Origin: Archaeoglobaceae archaeon
GTDB lineage: Archaea; Halobacteriota; Archaeoglobi; Archaeoglobales; Archaeoglobaceae
Assembly: GCA_027016055.1 (NCBI GenBank)
Contig: JALWBF010000200.1
Coordinates: 1-6,153, forward strand
Direction of reading: 5' to 3'
Length of the DNA: 6,153 bases
Each line of letters begins with the position of its first letter. Position 1 is the stretch's first letter. This document shows positions 1 through 5,857 of the stretch, in pieces. The notes under the pieces are model-generated. The model did no database searches. It had not been told where the DNA came from and worked only from the letters and a program-made list of their open reading frames with translations. The translations under genes were made by a program, and so were the position numbers.

Positions 1-1
1 A

Positions 2-1408
2 AGGATAGAGCTTTACGGTGATGGATCGTTGGTGGATACGAAAATAGTAGGCAAAAGCATTGAGGATCTCGTGGAGGATTGCCTGAAGGAAGGAGGACAA
101 GTTCTTATATTCGATTCAACGAGGAGAAATGCCGAGAATACTGCTTTAAAGCTTGCAAAGGTAACAGCAAGGTATTCTGATCCGAAAGATCTCAGGAGTG
201 TTGCAAAGTCGGTTTTGGAGGAAAACGATGGGGAGATGAGCAGAAGGCTGTCGGAATGCGTTGCCATGGGTTGTGCATTCCATCACGCCGGATTGCTGAG
301 CTCTCAGAGAATGGCTATAGAGAGGGCCTTCAGGGAGGGAAAGATCAAGGTTGTATGCGCAACTCCGACGCTATCGGCTGGAGTGAATCTGCCGGCGAGG
401 AGGGTTATAATAAAAAGCTACCACAGATTCGACGGATTTTCGAGGTTCATTAAGGTTATGGAATACAAGCAGATGGCTGGAAGGGCTGGAAGACCGGGAA
501 TGGATGAAAGGGGCGAGGCAATTTTAATAGTTAGGAACGAAGCTGAGAAGAGTAAAGTCCTGAATAGGTTCATCTTCGGGGAAGTTGAGATGATAAGATC
601 GAAGCTCGGTGCTGAGAACCACCTCAGATTTCACAGTCTATCGCTGATAGCGGAAGGATTTGCAAAGAGCCTTAAGGATCTTGAGGATTTCTTCTCCCAG
701 ACTTTCTTTTTCCATCAGAACGAGATACCGCTATCTTACGAGCTCGAAAGGGTTGTTTTGCAGTTGGACAGCTGGGGGATGGTTGAATTCGATTACGACA
801 GCGTTAAGCCGACCGAATTGGGAAAACTTGTATCAAGACTTTACATAGATCCACTAACCGGTTATATTTTCGTGGAAGAAATTAAGAGATCCGAATTTCT
901 TTCGGAATTCGAAGCCCTCCATTTAATATGCAGAACGCCAGATATGGAGAACATATACGTCAGGAAATCGGATTTAAACTGGCTTACCGATGAAGCTCTC
1001 GTGCATGGAATTCCGCTGAACGACTGGAGCCTCAGAGAACTCAAAACCGCTCTGTGCTTGCAAGATTGGATAAACGAGATGGATGAGGATGCAATATGTT
1101 CCAAGTTCGGCATAGCACCCGGAGATTTAAGGAGAATAGTTGAAACCGCAGAATGGTTAGCAAATGCCTTAGCTAGAATAGGGGAATTCTTTGGAGTAAA
1201 GGGATTGCACAAGCTCGTTTTGAGGATAAAGCACGGTGTTAAGGAGGAATTGCTCGAACTCGTTGAGATTAAGGGAATAGGAAGGGTCAGAGCCAGAAAG
1301 CTGTTCAGGGCTGGAATTAGGAATAAGGAAGATATTTTGAGAAATAAAGAAAGACTTCCGTCGTTGCTCGGAAAAAAGATCGCCGAAAATATACTCAGCG
1401 AGCTCTGA
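2..1408 (+). CDS. hel308: Hel308-type DNA helicase (Hjm), 5'-truncated by window edge
   Basis: This is the C-terminal 468 residues of a superfamily 2 (Ski2-like) 3'-5' DNA helicase. In archaea such proteins act at stalled replication forks, unwinding lagging-strand and branched DNA. The frame is open from base 2, so the TTG at 29 is an internal leucine codon and not a start; Walker A and the DEAH box lie upstream. Visible parts of RecA domain 2 are motif IV (VLIFDSTRR, nt 101-127), the AFHHAGLL segment (near 275-298), motif V ([15 protein letters not shown], 359-403) and motif VI ([12 protein letters not shown], 464-499). After these come a winged-helix domain (about 615-900), the helical ratchet domain (about 900-1225) and a C-terminal helix-hairpin-helix domain with the GRVRARKL segment (1280-1303), the 'RAR' region thought to act as a brake. 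Compared with my memory of A. fulgidus Hel308, the ratchet domain looks about nine residues shorter near 960-1050, and the tail after the last helix is missing. The 3' end overlaps the convergent methyltransferase gene by 14 bases. Family assignment is very secure. Confidence 0.96.
   Translation, partial: RIELYGDGSLVDTKIVGKSIEDLVEDCLKEGGQVLIFDSTRRNAENTALKLAKVTARYSDPKDLRSVAKSVLEENDGEMSRRLSECVAMGCAFHHAGLLSSQRMAIERAFREGKIKVVCATPTLSAGVNLPARRVIIKSYHRFDGFSRFIKVMEYKQMAGRAGRPGMDERGEAILIVRNEAEKSKVLNRFIFGEVEMIRSKLGAENHLRFHSLSLIAEGFAKSLKDLEDFFSQTFFFHQNEIPLSYELERVVLQLDSWGMVEFDYDSVKPTELGKLVSRLYIDPLTGYIFVEEIKRSEFLSEFEALHLICRTPDMENIYVRKSDLNWLTDEALVHGIPLNDWSLRELKTALCLQDWINEMDEDAICSKFGIAPGDLRRIVETAEWLANALARIGEFFGVKGLHKLVLRIKHGVKEELLELVEIKGIGRVRARKLFRAGIRNKEDILRNKERLPSLLGKKIAENILSEL
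1372..1377 (-). terminator. Possible oligo-T terminator after the methyltransferase gene
   Basis: On the minus strand the methyltransferase stop (1397-1395) is followed within about 20 bases by ATTTTCGGCGATCTTTTTTCC, containing runs of four and six T. Archaeal transcription commonly ends at such T runs without a required hairpin. The run lies inside the hel308 coding sequence, where it encodes Gly-Lys-Lys on the other strand, so it could be coincidental. Confidence 0.3.
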
Positions 1409-1961
1409 TACACACCACATCCTTTCCATACTTGAGATCTATGAATTCCATCCTCTCTATTTTAAATCCAGCGTTCTCAAGCATCTTTACGATTTCATCC
1501 GAGCTGTATAGCTTAGCGTTTGCGTAAAAAGGGCTGTCCTTTCTTCTGAGATATTCCTCGCCGAGTTTCGAATCCGCAGGAACACCGCACACGACAATTG
1601 ATTTTCCGACTCTTCGTGCCTCCTTCAAAGCTTCGAGCGGTTCTTCGAGAAAGCACAGCGTGAACGCGAAGAGAACGAGGTCGAATACCTTTTCCTTGAA
1701 AGGCAGATTTTTAGCATCGGCTTTTATAACTTCTATTCCCCTCGATCTCGCTAGCTTTAGCATCGCATCCGCCAGATCTATTCCGTATCTGATCCCAAGC
1801 TCCCTTGCGAATCTGCCGGTTCCGACTCCAACCTCGAGTCCGAGCTCGAATTTCCCGGCAACCCTTTTTATCAGTTCAACCTCCTTCAGAAACCACTCCC
1901 TGTTGCGATCATACCAGGAATCGTATCTCTCAGCAAATCTGTTAAAAATTTCGACCACCAT
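1395..1961 (-). CDS. Small class I SAM-dependent methyltransferase (Methyltransf_11 type), substrate unknown
   Basis: The gene encodes 188 residues with the seven-stranded Rossmann methyltransferase pattern. Motif I is [11 protein letters not shown] (residues 42-52), the acidic end of strand 2 is D62 in GIDLADAML, motif III is ADAKNLPF (81-88), and motif IV is the [16 protein letters not shown] stretch (93-108). It should transfer a methyl group from S-adenosylmethionine, but nothing here reveals the acceptor. The N-terminal [12 protein letters not shown] and the whole-length pattern resemble, from memory, the small Thermotoga maritima methyltransferase TM1293, which also lacks an assigned substrate. 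UbiE/menaquinone-type methylation is an alternative, but the protein is shorter than typical UbiE. The ATG directly follows the TAG of the upstream FAD dehydrogenase gene (zero spacing). A GGAG Shine-Dalgarno sequence lies inside the end of that gene, nine bases before the ATG, so translational coupling is likely. The 3' end overlaps convergent hel308. Probably cytosolic; no membrane segment is seen. Confidence 0.9.
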   Translation of the reverse strand: MVVEIFNRFAERYDSWYDRNREWFLKEVELIKRVAGKFELGLEVGVGTGRFARELGIRYGIDLADAMLKLARSRGIEVIKADAKNLPFKEKVFDLVLFAFTLCFLEEPLEALKEARRVGKSIVVCGVPADSKLGEEYLRRKDSPFYANAKLYSSDEIVKMLENAGFKIERMEFIDLKYGKDVVCIRAR

Positions 1962-3362
1962 CTACTTCCTCTCCTTTCTAAGTATGCTCTCAGCCGCTAT
2001 CAATCCCGTAACAGCAGCGCCAACGATTCCCCTGCTTATTCCCGCTCCATCTCCGATTGCATAGACGTTCGGAATGTTCGTCTCCATTTCACTGCTAACC
2101 TTCAGCTTAAGCGAGTAGAACTTGATTTCCGGAGCATACAAAAGAGTCGAATCATCGGCTACGCCGGGGATAACCTTATCGAGCGCTTCGAGTGCATCCA
2201 AGATATCATCAACGACCCTTCCGGGGTAGGCTAAGCTTATATCTCCCGGAATTGCCGTTTTCAGCGTCGGCTGGACGAGACGGTTGTTCTTTATTCTCCT
2301 TTCCGTGCTCCTCCTCCCCAACCTAAGATCCTTAAGCCTCTGCACTATAGGATTACCTCCGCCGAGCTTCGTAGTTATCCTTGCAAGATCCCTACCCCAC
2401 TCGTTCGGATATTCGAAGGGTTCTGTAAATTCGTAATGTCCGAGCAGAGCGAAGTTAGTGTTGTTCGTCTTTTCCCTAGCCTTGCTGTGTCCGTTGACCA
2501 AGCAGAAGTCTCCGTAATCTTCCCTTATAACCCAACCCCTCGGGCACGTGCAGAATGTTCTGACGTAATCGTCGTGCCTCTTCGTAAGTATTCTTAGCTT
2601 CGGATCGTATATGACTGAAGTTATCTCATCCATTATCGAAGCCGGAACCTCAACCCTAACTCCGACATCTATCGCCTTCGCATTCTCGCTTACGGCAATA
2701 TTGTATTTCTTAACCCACCTCTCAAGCCACTCGGATCCGCCCCTTCCGACTCCTATGATTAGGTAATCGTATTCATACTTCTTCCCGTCGTGCAGTGTGA
2801 TCTTCTTCTCCTTCGGATTTATATCCACGACCGTCTTCCTCGTGTATATCTTGACGCCGTTATCCTTCAGATACTTCTCTATGCTCTTTATAACCTTGGG
2901 CAATTCGTCGCTTCCCACGTGCCTCTGCTTAAGCGGAACGAACTCAATTCCGGCGGCGTTAGCCCTTCTCAAAAAATCTTCAATCTTCTCCTTGTCGGTT
3001 CCGTAAACTTCATTCGGAGCTCCGTGCTGCAGAAATATCTTATCAACTTCCTCCATCTTTTTAAGCAGATACTCGGCATCAATTAGATCGATCAGATCCC
3101 CGCCGACGGTGTAGCTTGAAGGATACTCCGGAATTGCGTAGTTCAGTTTTCCGTCGGAAAGACCTCCAGCCCCTCCGACGCCGAAGGTTATGTTGCAGGG
3201 TTTACACTTCGAACAGAAACTTTCGGCAAGATCGCTCGGACACTTTCTTTTATCGATATCTCTGCCGAGCTCGAAGATAGCGACCTTCAACTTTCCGGCA
3301 AGCTTATATGCGGCGAACAAACCTCCGGGACCGGCTCCGACGATTATGACATCGTATTTCAT
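1962..3362 (-). CDS. COG2509-type NAD(P)/FAD-dependent dehydrogenase with CX8CX2CX2C motif
   Basis: This is a 466-residue flavoprotein of the 'uncharacterised FAD-dependent dehydrogenase' family (COG2509), for which I know no established reaction. The N-terminus carries the dinucleotide-binding VGAGPGG loop (residues 8-14) with the ribose-binding E31. A C-terminal FAD segment GDGAGISRGIVGAAVTG (437-453) contacts the flavin in this superfamily. A cysteine cluster C41, C50, C53, C56 precedes the family signature FGVGGAGGLSDGKL (60-73). A second diagnostic stretch, RTFCTCPRGWV (268-278), is followed by NGHS (290-293). The cysteines could ligate an Fe-S cluster or zinc; the spacing and family conservation (recalled) support metal binding but do not prove it. 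Geranylgeranyl reductase-like proteins are a more distant alternative, made unlikely by the SDGKL signature. The ATG at 3362 gives the usual MKYDVIIVGAG beginning. A TATA-like box lies about 29 bases upstream, suggesting a separate, nearly leaderless transcript. The stop codon abuts the methyltransferase start. Confidence 0.9.
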   Translation of the reverse strand: MKYDVIIVGAGPGGLFAAYKLAGKLKVAIFELGRDIDKRKCPSDLAESFCSKCKPCNITFGVGGAGGLSDGKLNYAIPEYPSSYTVGGDLIDLIDAEYLLKKMEEVDKIFLQHGAPNEVYGTDKEKIEDFLRRANAAGIEFVPLKQRHVGSDELPKVIKSIEKYLKDNGVKIYTRKTVVDINPKEKKITLHDGKKYEYDYLIIGVGRGGSEWLERWVKKYNIAVSENAKAIDVGVRVEVPASIMDEITSVIYDPKLRILTKRHDDYVRTFCTCPRGWVIREDYGDFCLVNGHSKAREKTNNTNFALLGHYEFTEPFEYPNEWGRDLARITTKLGGGNPIVQRLKDLRLGRRSTERRIKNNRLVQPTLKTAIPGDISLAYPGRVVDDILDALEALDKVIPGVADDSTLLYAPEIKFYSLKLKVSSEMETNIPNVYAIGDGAGISRGIVGAAVTGLIAAESILRKERK

Positions 3363-3384
3363 ACATTTTTAGGCTCTTCCGGCA

Positions 3385-3397
3385 AAGTATATTTAAG
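3385..3397 (-). promoter_or_regulatory. Putative archaeal promoter (TATA box) for the FAD dehydrogenase gene
   Basis: On the minus strand the 43-base gap after thiD contains CTTAAATATACT. Its core, TAAATATA, is centred near 3391, about 29 bases before the ATG at 3362, which matches the usual archaeal TATA-to-start distance. Transcription would begin within a few bases of the ATG. A GGAAGAG stretch lies eleven bases before the ATG and could help if the transcript is longer. The site does not exclude read-through from hisS-thiD. Confidence 0.5.
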
Positions 3398-3405
3398 ATT
3401 TTTTA

Positions 3406-4155
3406 TCAAACGTTTACGACCTTCAAACATTTTCCTACTTCGGCTGAGTTAATCACAGCTTTATAAACGAACTCCCTCGCCTTCTTGCAGGCATCGTATA
3501 AGTTTAATCCCTTTGCAACGTAACATGCAAGGGCTGAGCTGTAAACGCAACCCGTTCCGTGTATCTCGGCATCGACGATCTTGTCTTCGATTACGAACGT
3601 TTTTCCAGTATTAACATCGAACGCGACATCTTTCCCGCACAGCTTCCCGCCGGTAACTACTACCGAGCATCCGAATCTATCCGCAATTACCCTCGCCGCC
3701 TCCTCCGCGGACTTTACATCTTTAACTTCCATTTCGGAGAGCTTAGAAGCTTCATCCGCGTTCGGAGTTATGATATCGCAGGCTTCCGCGATGATCGAAT
3801 ATACATCCTTTCCGGAGAATTCGTAACCCACGGTTGCCTTGATAACCGGATCAACGACCTTGGGAATCCCAAGACCCTTTATCAGCTTCGCAATAACCTT
3901 CGCCTGATTTTTAGAGCAAACTAGTCCTACCTTTACGCTAGCTAAGTTTAGATCTTCCAACACAGCCGAAATCTGTCTTTCAATGCATTCGGGCTCAACT
4001 TCGTAAATCCCGTAAACACCGCAGGTGTTCTGATAGGTTATCACCGTAACGGCTGAAGAAGGAAAAAAGCCAAGATCCTTTATTGTCTTAACGTCAGCAA
4101 GAATTCCAGCCCCGCCGCTCGGATCCAAGCCGGCTATGGTCAATACACTTTTCAT
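3406..4155 (-). CDS. thiD: Hydroxymethylpyrimidine/phosphomethylpyrimidine kinase
   Basis: ThiD is a ribokinase-fold enzyme that phosphorylates hydroxymethylpyrimidine and its monophosphate to HMP-pyrophosphate, the pyrimidine precursor of thiamine. With the start at 4155 the protein has 249 residues. Visible motifs are GLDPSGGAG (residues 9-17), VVDPVI (100-105), ITPNADEA (129-136), VVVTGG (165-170) and the anion-hole/catalytic HGTGC (199-203), whose cysteine is C203. An in-frame ATG at 4176 overlaps the hisS stop as ATGA and would add seven residues. I prefer 4155 because GGAGGT sits exactly six bases before it, and because MKSVLTIAGLDPSGGAG is the usual family beginning. The loop after DPVI (KATVGYEFSGKD) differs from the common AKSG/LL form, so pyridoxine kinase-like specificity is a minor alternative. 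Many archaeal ThiD proteins carry a fused ThiN domain for thiamine-phosphate synthesis; this one ends at the kinase domain. It follows hisS by 17 bases, probably in one transcript. Confidence 0.94.
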   Translation of the reverse strand: MKSVLTIAGLDPSGGAGILADVKTIKDLGFFPSSAVTVITYQNTCGVYGIYEVEPECIERQISAVLEDLNLASVKVGLVCSKNQAKVIAKLIKGLGIPKVVDPVIKATVGYEFSGKDVYSIIAEACDIITPNADEASKLSEMEVKDVKSAEEAARVIADRFGCSVVVTGGKLCGKDVAFDVNTGKTFVIEDKIVDAEIHGTGCVYSSALACYVAKGLNLYDACKKAREFVYKAVINSAEVGKCLKVVNV

Positions 4156-4167
4156 TTCCGAACCTCC
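4156..4167 (-). promoter_or_regulatory. Shine-Dalgarno site that fixes the thiD start
   Basis: The minus strand reads CGGAGGTTCGGAA directly before the ATG at 4155. GGAGGT is a full-strength match to the 16S anti-Shine-Dalgarno sequence, with six bases of spacing. The competing ATG at 4176 has a GGAGGAG only about 14 bases upstream, too far for a good fit. This favours the 249-residue ThiD over the 256-residue version. Confidence 0.7.
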
Positions 4168-4172
4168 GATTG

Positions 4173-5402
4173 TCATATCGAATCCAAAAGCTCCTCCAAT
4201 CTCACAGCCCTCTGCTCACCGCTTTTCAAATCCTTAACCGCAACCTTCCCTTCCTTAAGCTCCCGCTCGCCGACTATTACCGCTAAGTCCGCGTTTATAT
4301 CGTTCGCATAACTAAGCTGCTTCTTGATGTTCCTTTCCATTACATCCGTAACAACGACCGCCTTATTCCTAAGAATATTCGCGATCTTAAAGGCTTCTTC
4401 CTCCAAACCCTTAAAGCTTACGATTACTATCTTCTTCTTTCTCTCTACCTCAATATCGCATATCTCCGCAATCCTGTCGAATCCCAACGCAAAGCCAGTG
4501 GCCGGAGTATCTTCTCCTCCGAACAGATGTGCTAAGCGATAGCTACCTCCGCCGCATATCTGATTCTGAGCCCCCAAGCCTTCCCTCGCGTAAGCTTCAA
4601 AGACGACACCAGTGTAGTAATCCAGTCCCCTCGCAATTCCGAAATCGAGTTTATATTTAACTTCGAGAGCATCCAATACTTCGCACAGCTTTTCAATATG
4701 ACCGAAATCGAAATCCGGAATAATTTCCTTAGCTGAGCCGATTACATCCCTATCCCCGACAAGTTCGATCAAGGAAAATATCGAATCCCGCAGATCCTTG
4801 CTAACTCTCAGTTCATCCAAATACCTCTCAAGTCCTTCGACATCCTTCTTATCTATCAATCTCATTATCTTCGAAGCAACGTTCTCATCCAAATCCCTCA
4901 GCAGATGCCTCAGCAATCCTACATGTCCTATATGCAGATCGAACTTAATCCTAAGCTCGTCCATTATTCTGTATGCGAGGGATATAACCTCGGCATCGGC
5001 TAAGGGAGAGGAAGAGCCTATTAGCTCAACTCCGAACTGCCAGAACTCCCTGAACCTTCCTTTCTGAGGCCTTTCGTAGCGGAAGCAGTTTGCGAAATAA
5101 TAGAAACGCAAGGGCTTAGGCATACCGATGCATTCGTTTACGAACATCCTGATTACCGGTGCCGTTAGCTCGGGTCTCAGTGCTAGATCCCTTCCACCCT
5201 TATCCTTAAATGCGTAGATCTCCTCTATTATCCCTTCTCCGGATTTTATCGTGAAAAGCTCCAAATGCTCGAATGTAGGAGTTAAAACTTCCCTGTAACC
5301 GTAGCTCTCCGCAATTCTTCTCATGATCTTTTCAATAGCCCTCCTTTTCTCCATCTCATCCGGTAGAAAGTCCCTTGTTCCCCTCGGTCTCTCGATTTTC
5401 AC
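4173..5402 (-). CDS. hisS: Histidyl-tRNA synthetase
   Basis: A 409-residue class II aminoacyl-tRNA synthetase that charges tRNA(His) with histidine in the cytosol. The N-terminal RPRGTRDFLP (residues 5-14) is typical of HisS. Motif 2 spans 104-126 with R108 and E110 in CFRYERPQKGRFREFWQFG. The histidine-specific HisA motif ARGLDYYTG is at 257-265 and a glycine-rich ICGGGSYRL at 282-290. Motif 3, ATGFALGFDRI (301-311), carries R310. From about residue 323 a Rossmann-like anticodon-binding domain follows (KKIVIVSF, ADLAVIVGERELKEG). Length is normal for the short archaeal/bacterial form, so the enzyme looks complete. The start is GTG at 5402-5400; the next in-frame methionine is residue 17 and would remove the conserved RGTRDF segment. 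A GAGG is only one base from the GTG, too close to act normally, while a TATA-like box sits about 26 bases upstream, so a leaderless mRNA is likely. thiD follows directly. Confidence 0.98.
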   Translation of the reverse strand: MKIERPRGTRDFLPDEMEKRRAIEKIMRRIAESYGYREVLTPTFEHLELFTIKSGEGIIEEIYAFKDKGGRDLALRPELTAPVIRMFVNECIGMPKPLRFYYFANCFRYERPQKGRFREFWQFGVELIGSSSPLADAEVISLAYRIMDELRIKFDLHIGHVGLLRHLLRDLDENVASKIMRLIDKKDVEGLERYLDELRVSKDLRDSIFSLIELVGDRDVIGSAKEIIPDFDFGHIEKLCEVLDALEVKYKLDFGIARGLDYYTGVVFEAYAREGLGAQNQICGGGSYRLAHLFGGEDTPATGFALGFDRIAEICDIEVERKKKIVIVSFKGLEEEAFKIANILRNKAVVVTDVMERNIKKQLSYANDINADLAVIVGERELKEGKVAVKDLKSGEQRAVRLEELLDSI

Positions 5403-5424
5403 GCCTCAAGCTTGGCTATATCTG

Positions 5425-5432
5425 TTTAAAAA
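5425..5432 (-). promoter_or_regulatory. Putative TATA box for hisS (leaderless transcript)
   Basis: The minus strand reads CAAATTTTTAAACAG, with TTTTTAAA centred near 5428. That is 26-27 bases before the GTG start at 5402, which places transcription initiation at or next to the start codon. No properly spaced Shine-Dalgarno site is present, which agrees with leaderless initiation. Confidence 0.5.
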
Positions 5433-5445
5433 TTTGAAGGTTAAA

Positions 5446-5456
5446 TTATTTATAAG
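5446..5456 (+). promoter_or_regulatory. Putative TATA box for the ASCH-domain gene
   Basis: TTATTTATAAG lies 19-29 bases before the ATG at 5475, with a purine-rich GAAGG a few bases further upstream (5436-5440). Expected initiation is around the ATG itself. The AAGGG at 5469-5473 is only one base from the ATG, too close for a normal ribosome-binding site. Together with the hisS box this makes a compact divergent promoter pair in 72 bases. Confidence 0.45.
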
Positions 5457-5474
5457 ACCTGCATAGCTAAGGGT

Positions 5475-5798
5475 ATGGACAAAATAAACTTCGACGCAGA
5501 ATACGTTAGACCGATAATAAGGGGAGAAAAGGTTACGACGATTAGAAAGGGGATAAAGAGCTATCCCGTCGGAAGGATAGTTGATTTAACTGTAAACTAC
5601 ACTCCATTCGCGAGGGCTAGGGTTGAGAAAGTCGTCGTAAAGAGGGTTAGCGAACTCACCGATGAGGATGCAAGGAGGGACGGTTTCAGCAGTAAGGACG
5701 AGCTTATAAAAGCCCTTAGAAAGATATACGGTGATATAAAGGATAACGACTTCGTTACGATCGTTCATTTTGTGGTGGTCGAAAGTTACGTTAGATAG
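5475..5798 (+). CDS. ASCH-domain protein (PUA-like fold), YqfB-like candidate ac4C amidohydrolase or RNA-binding protein
   Basis: This 107-residue protein is essentially one ASCH domain, a PUA-like beta-barrel found in RNA-associated proteins. The diagnostic GEKVTTIRKG (residues 17-26) matches the family pattern GxKxxTxR. It is followed by a strand ending VGRIVDLTV (32-40), the ARVEKVVVKRVSELT strand (48-62), the ARRDGF acidic turn (66-71), a helix KDELIKALRKIYG (74-86) and a final strand FVTIVHFVVVE (93-103). Aligned from memory with E. coli YqfB (103 residues, N4-acetylcytidine amidohydrolase, catalytic K21/T24/E74), the equivalents are K19, T22 and D69, so the catalytic set is preserved with a Glu-to-Asp change. 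A second known ASCH activity is RNA cleavage (Zymomonas protein), and simple RNA binding remains possible. The gene is monocistronic or weakly linked to purM and divergent from hisS. The fold is secure; the activity is an inference. Confidence 0.88.
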   Translation: MDKINFDAEYVRPIIRGEKVTTIRKGIKSYPVGRIVDLTVNYTPFARARVEKVVVKRVSELTDEDARRDGFSSKDELIKALRKIYGDIKDNDFVTIVHFVVVESYVR

Positions 5799-5824
5799 AC
5801 CGCTCTTTGGTTCCAAATTTCAAA

Positions 5825-5835
5825 AAATAATAAAA
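5825..5835 (+). promoter_or_regulatory. Possible TATA-like element upstream of purM
   Basis: The A/T-rich AAATAATAAAA, preceded by CAAATTTC, lies in the 59-base gap after the ASCH gene. It is centred near 5830, 28 bases before the ATG at 5858, as expected for a leaderless transcript from that codon. Its low complexity makes the match weak evidence, and read-through from the ASCH gene is possible. Confidence 0.3.
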
Positions 5836-5857
5836 CATGATTGACGGTAATACTTTC

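Noticed and set aside
29..31. TTG as a possible start codon for the helicase gene
   Set aside because: The frame stays open to the window edge and the residues before it (RIELYGDGS) continue the helicase pattern, so the gene starts outside the window.
862..1413. A 183-codon open frame on the minus strand opposite hel308
   Set aside because: It lies wholly antisense to strongly conserved Hel308 sequence, its translation is low-complexity and rich in Ser/Leu, and it would overlap the methyltransferase 3' end. It is a shadow of the helicase codons.
1660..2064. A 134-codon open frame on the plus strand opposite the methyltransferase and the end of the FAD dehydrogenase
   Set aside because: It spans the junction of two well-supported minus-strand genes, and its Ser/Pro/Ile-rich translation matches no family I know.
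3559..3924. Two overlapping plus-strand open frames opposite thiD
   Set aside because: Both are antisense to conserved ThiD motifs and show no domain pattern or start signals of their own.
5799..5836. A possible small RNA or hairpin terminator between the ASCH gene and purM
   Set aside because: I found no convincing inverted repeat or T-run; the stretch is only A-rich and is better explained as a promoter element.
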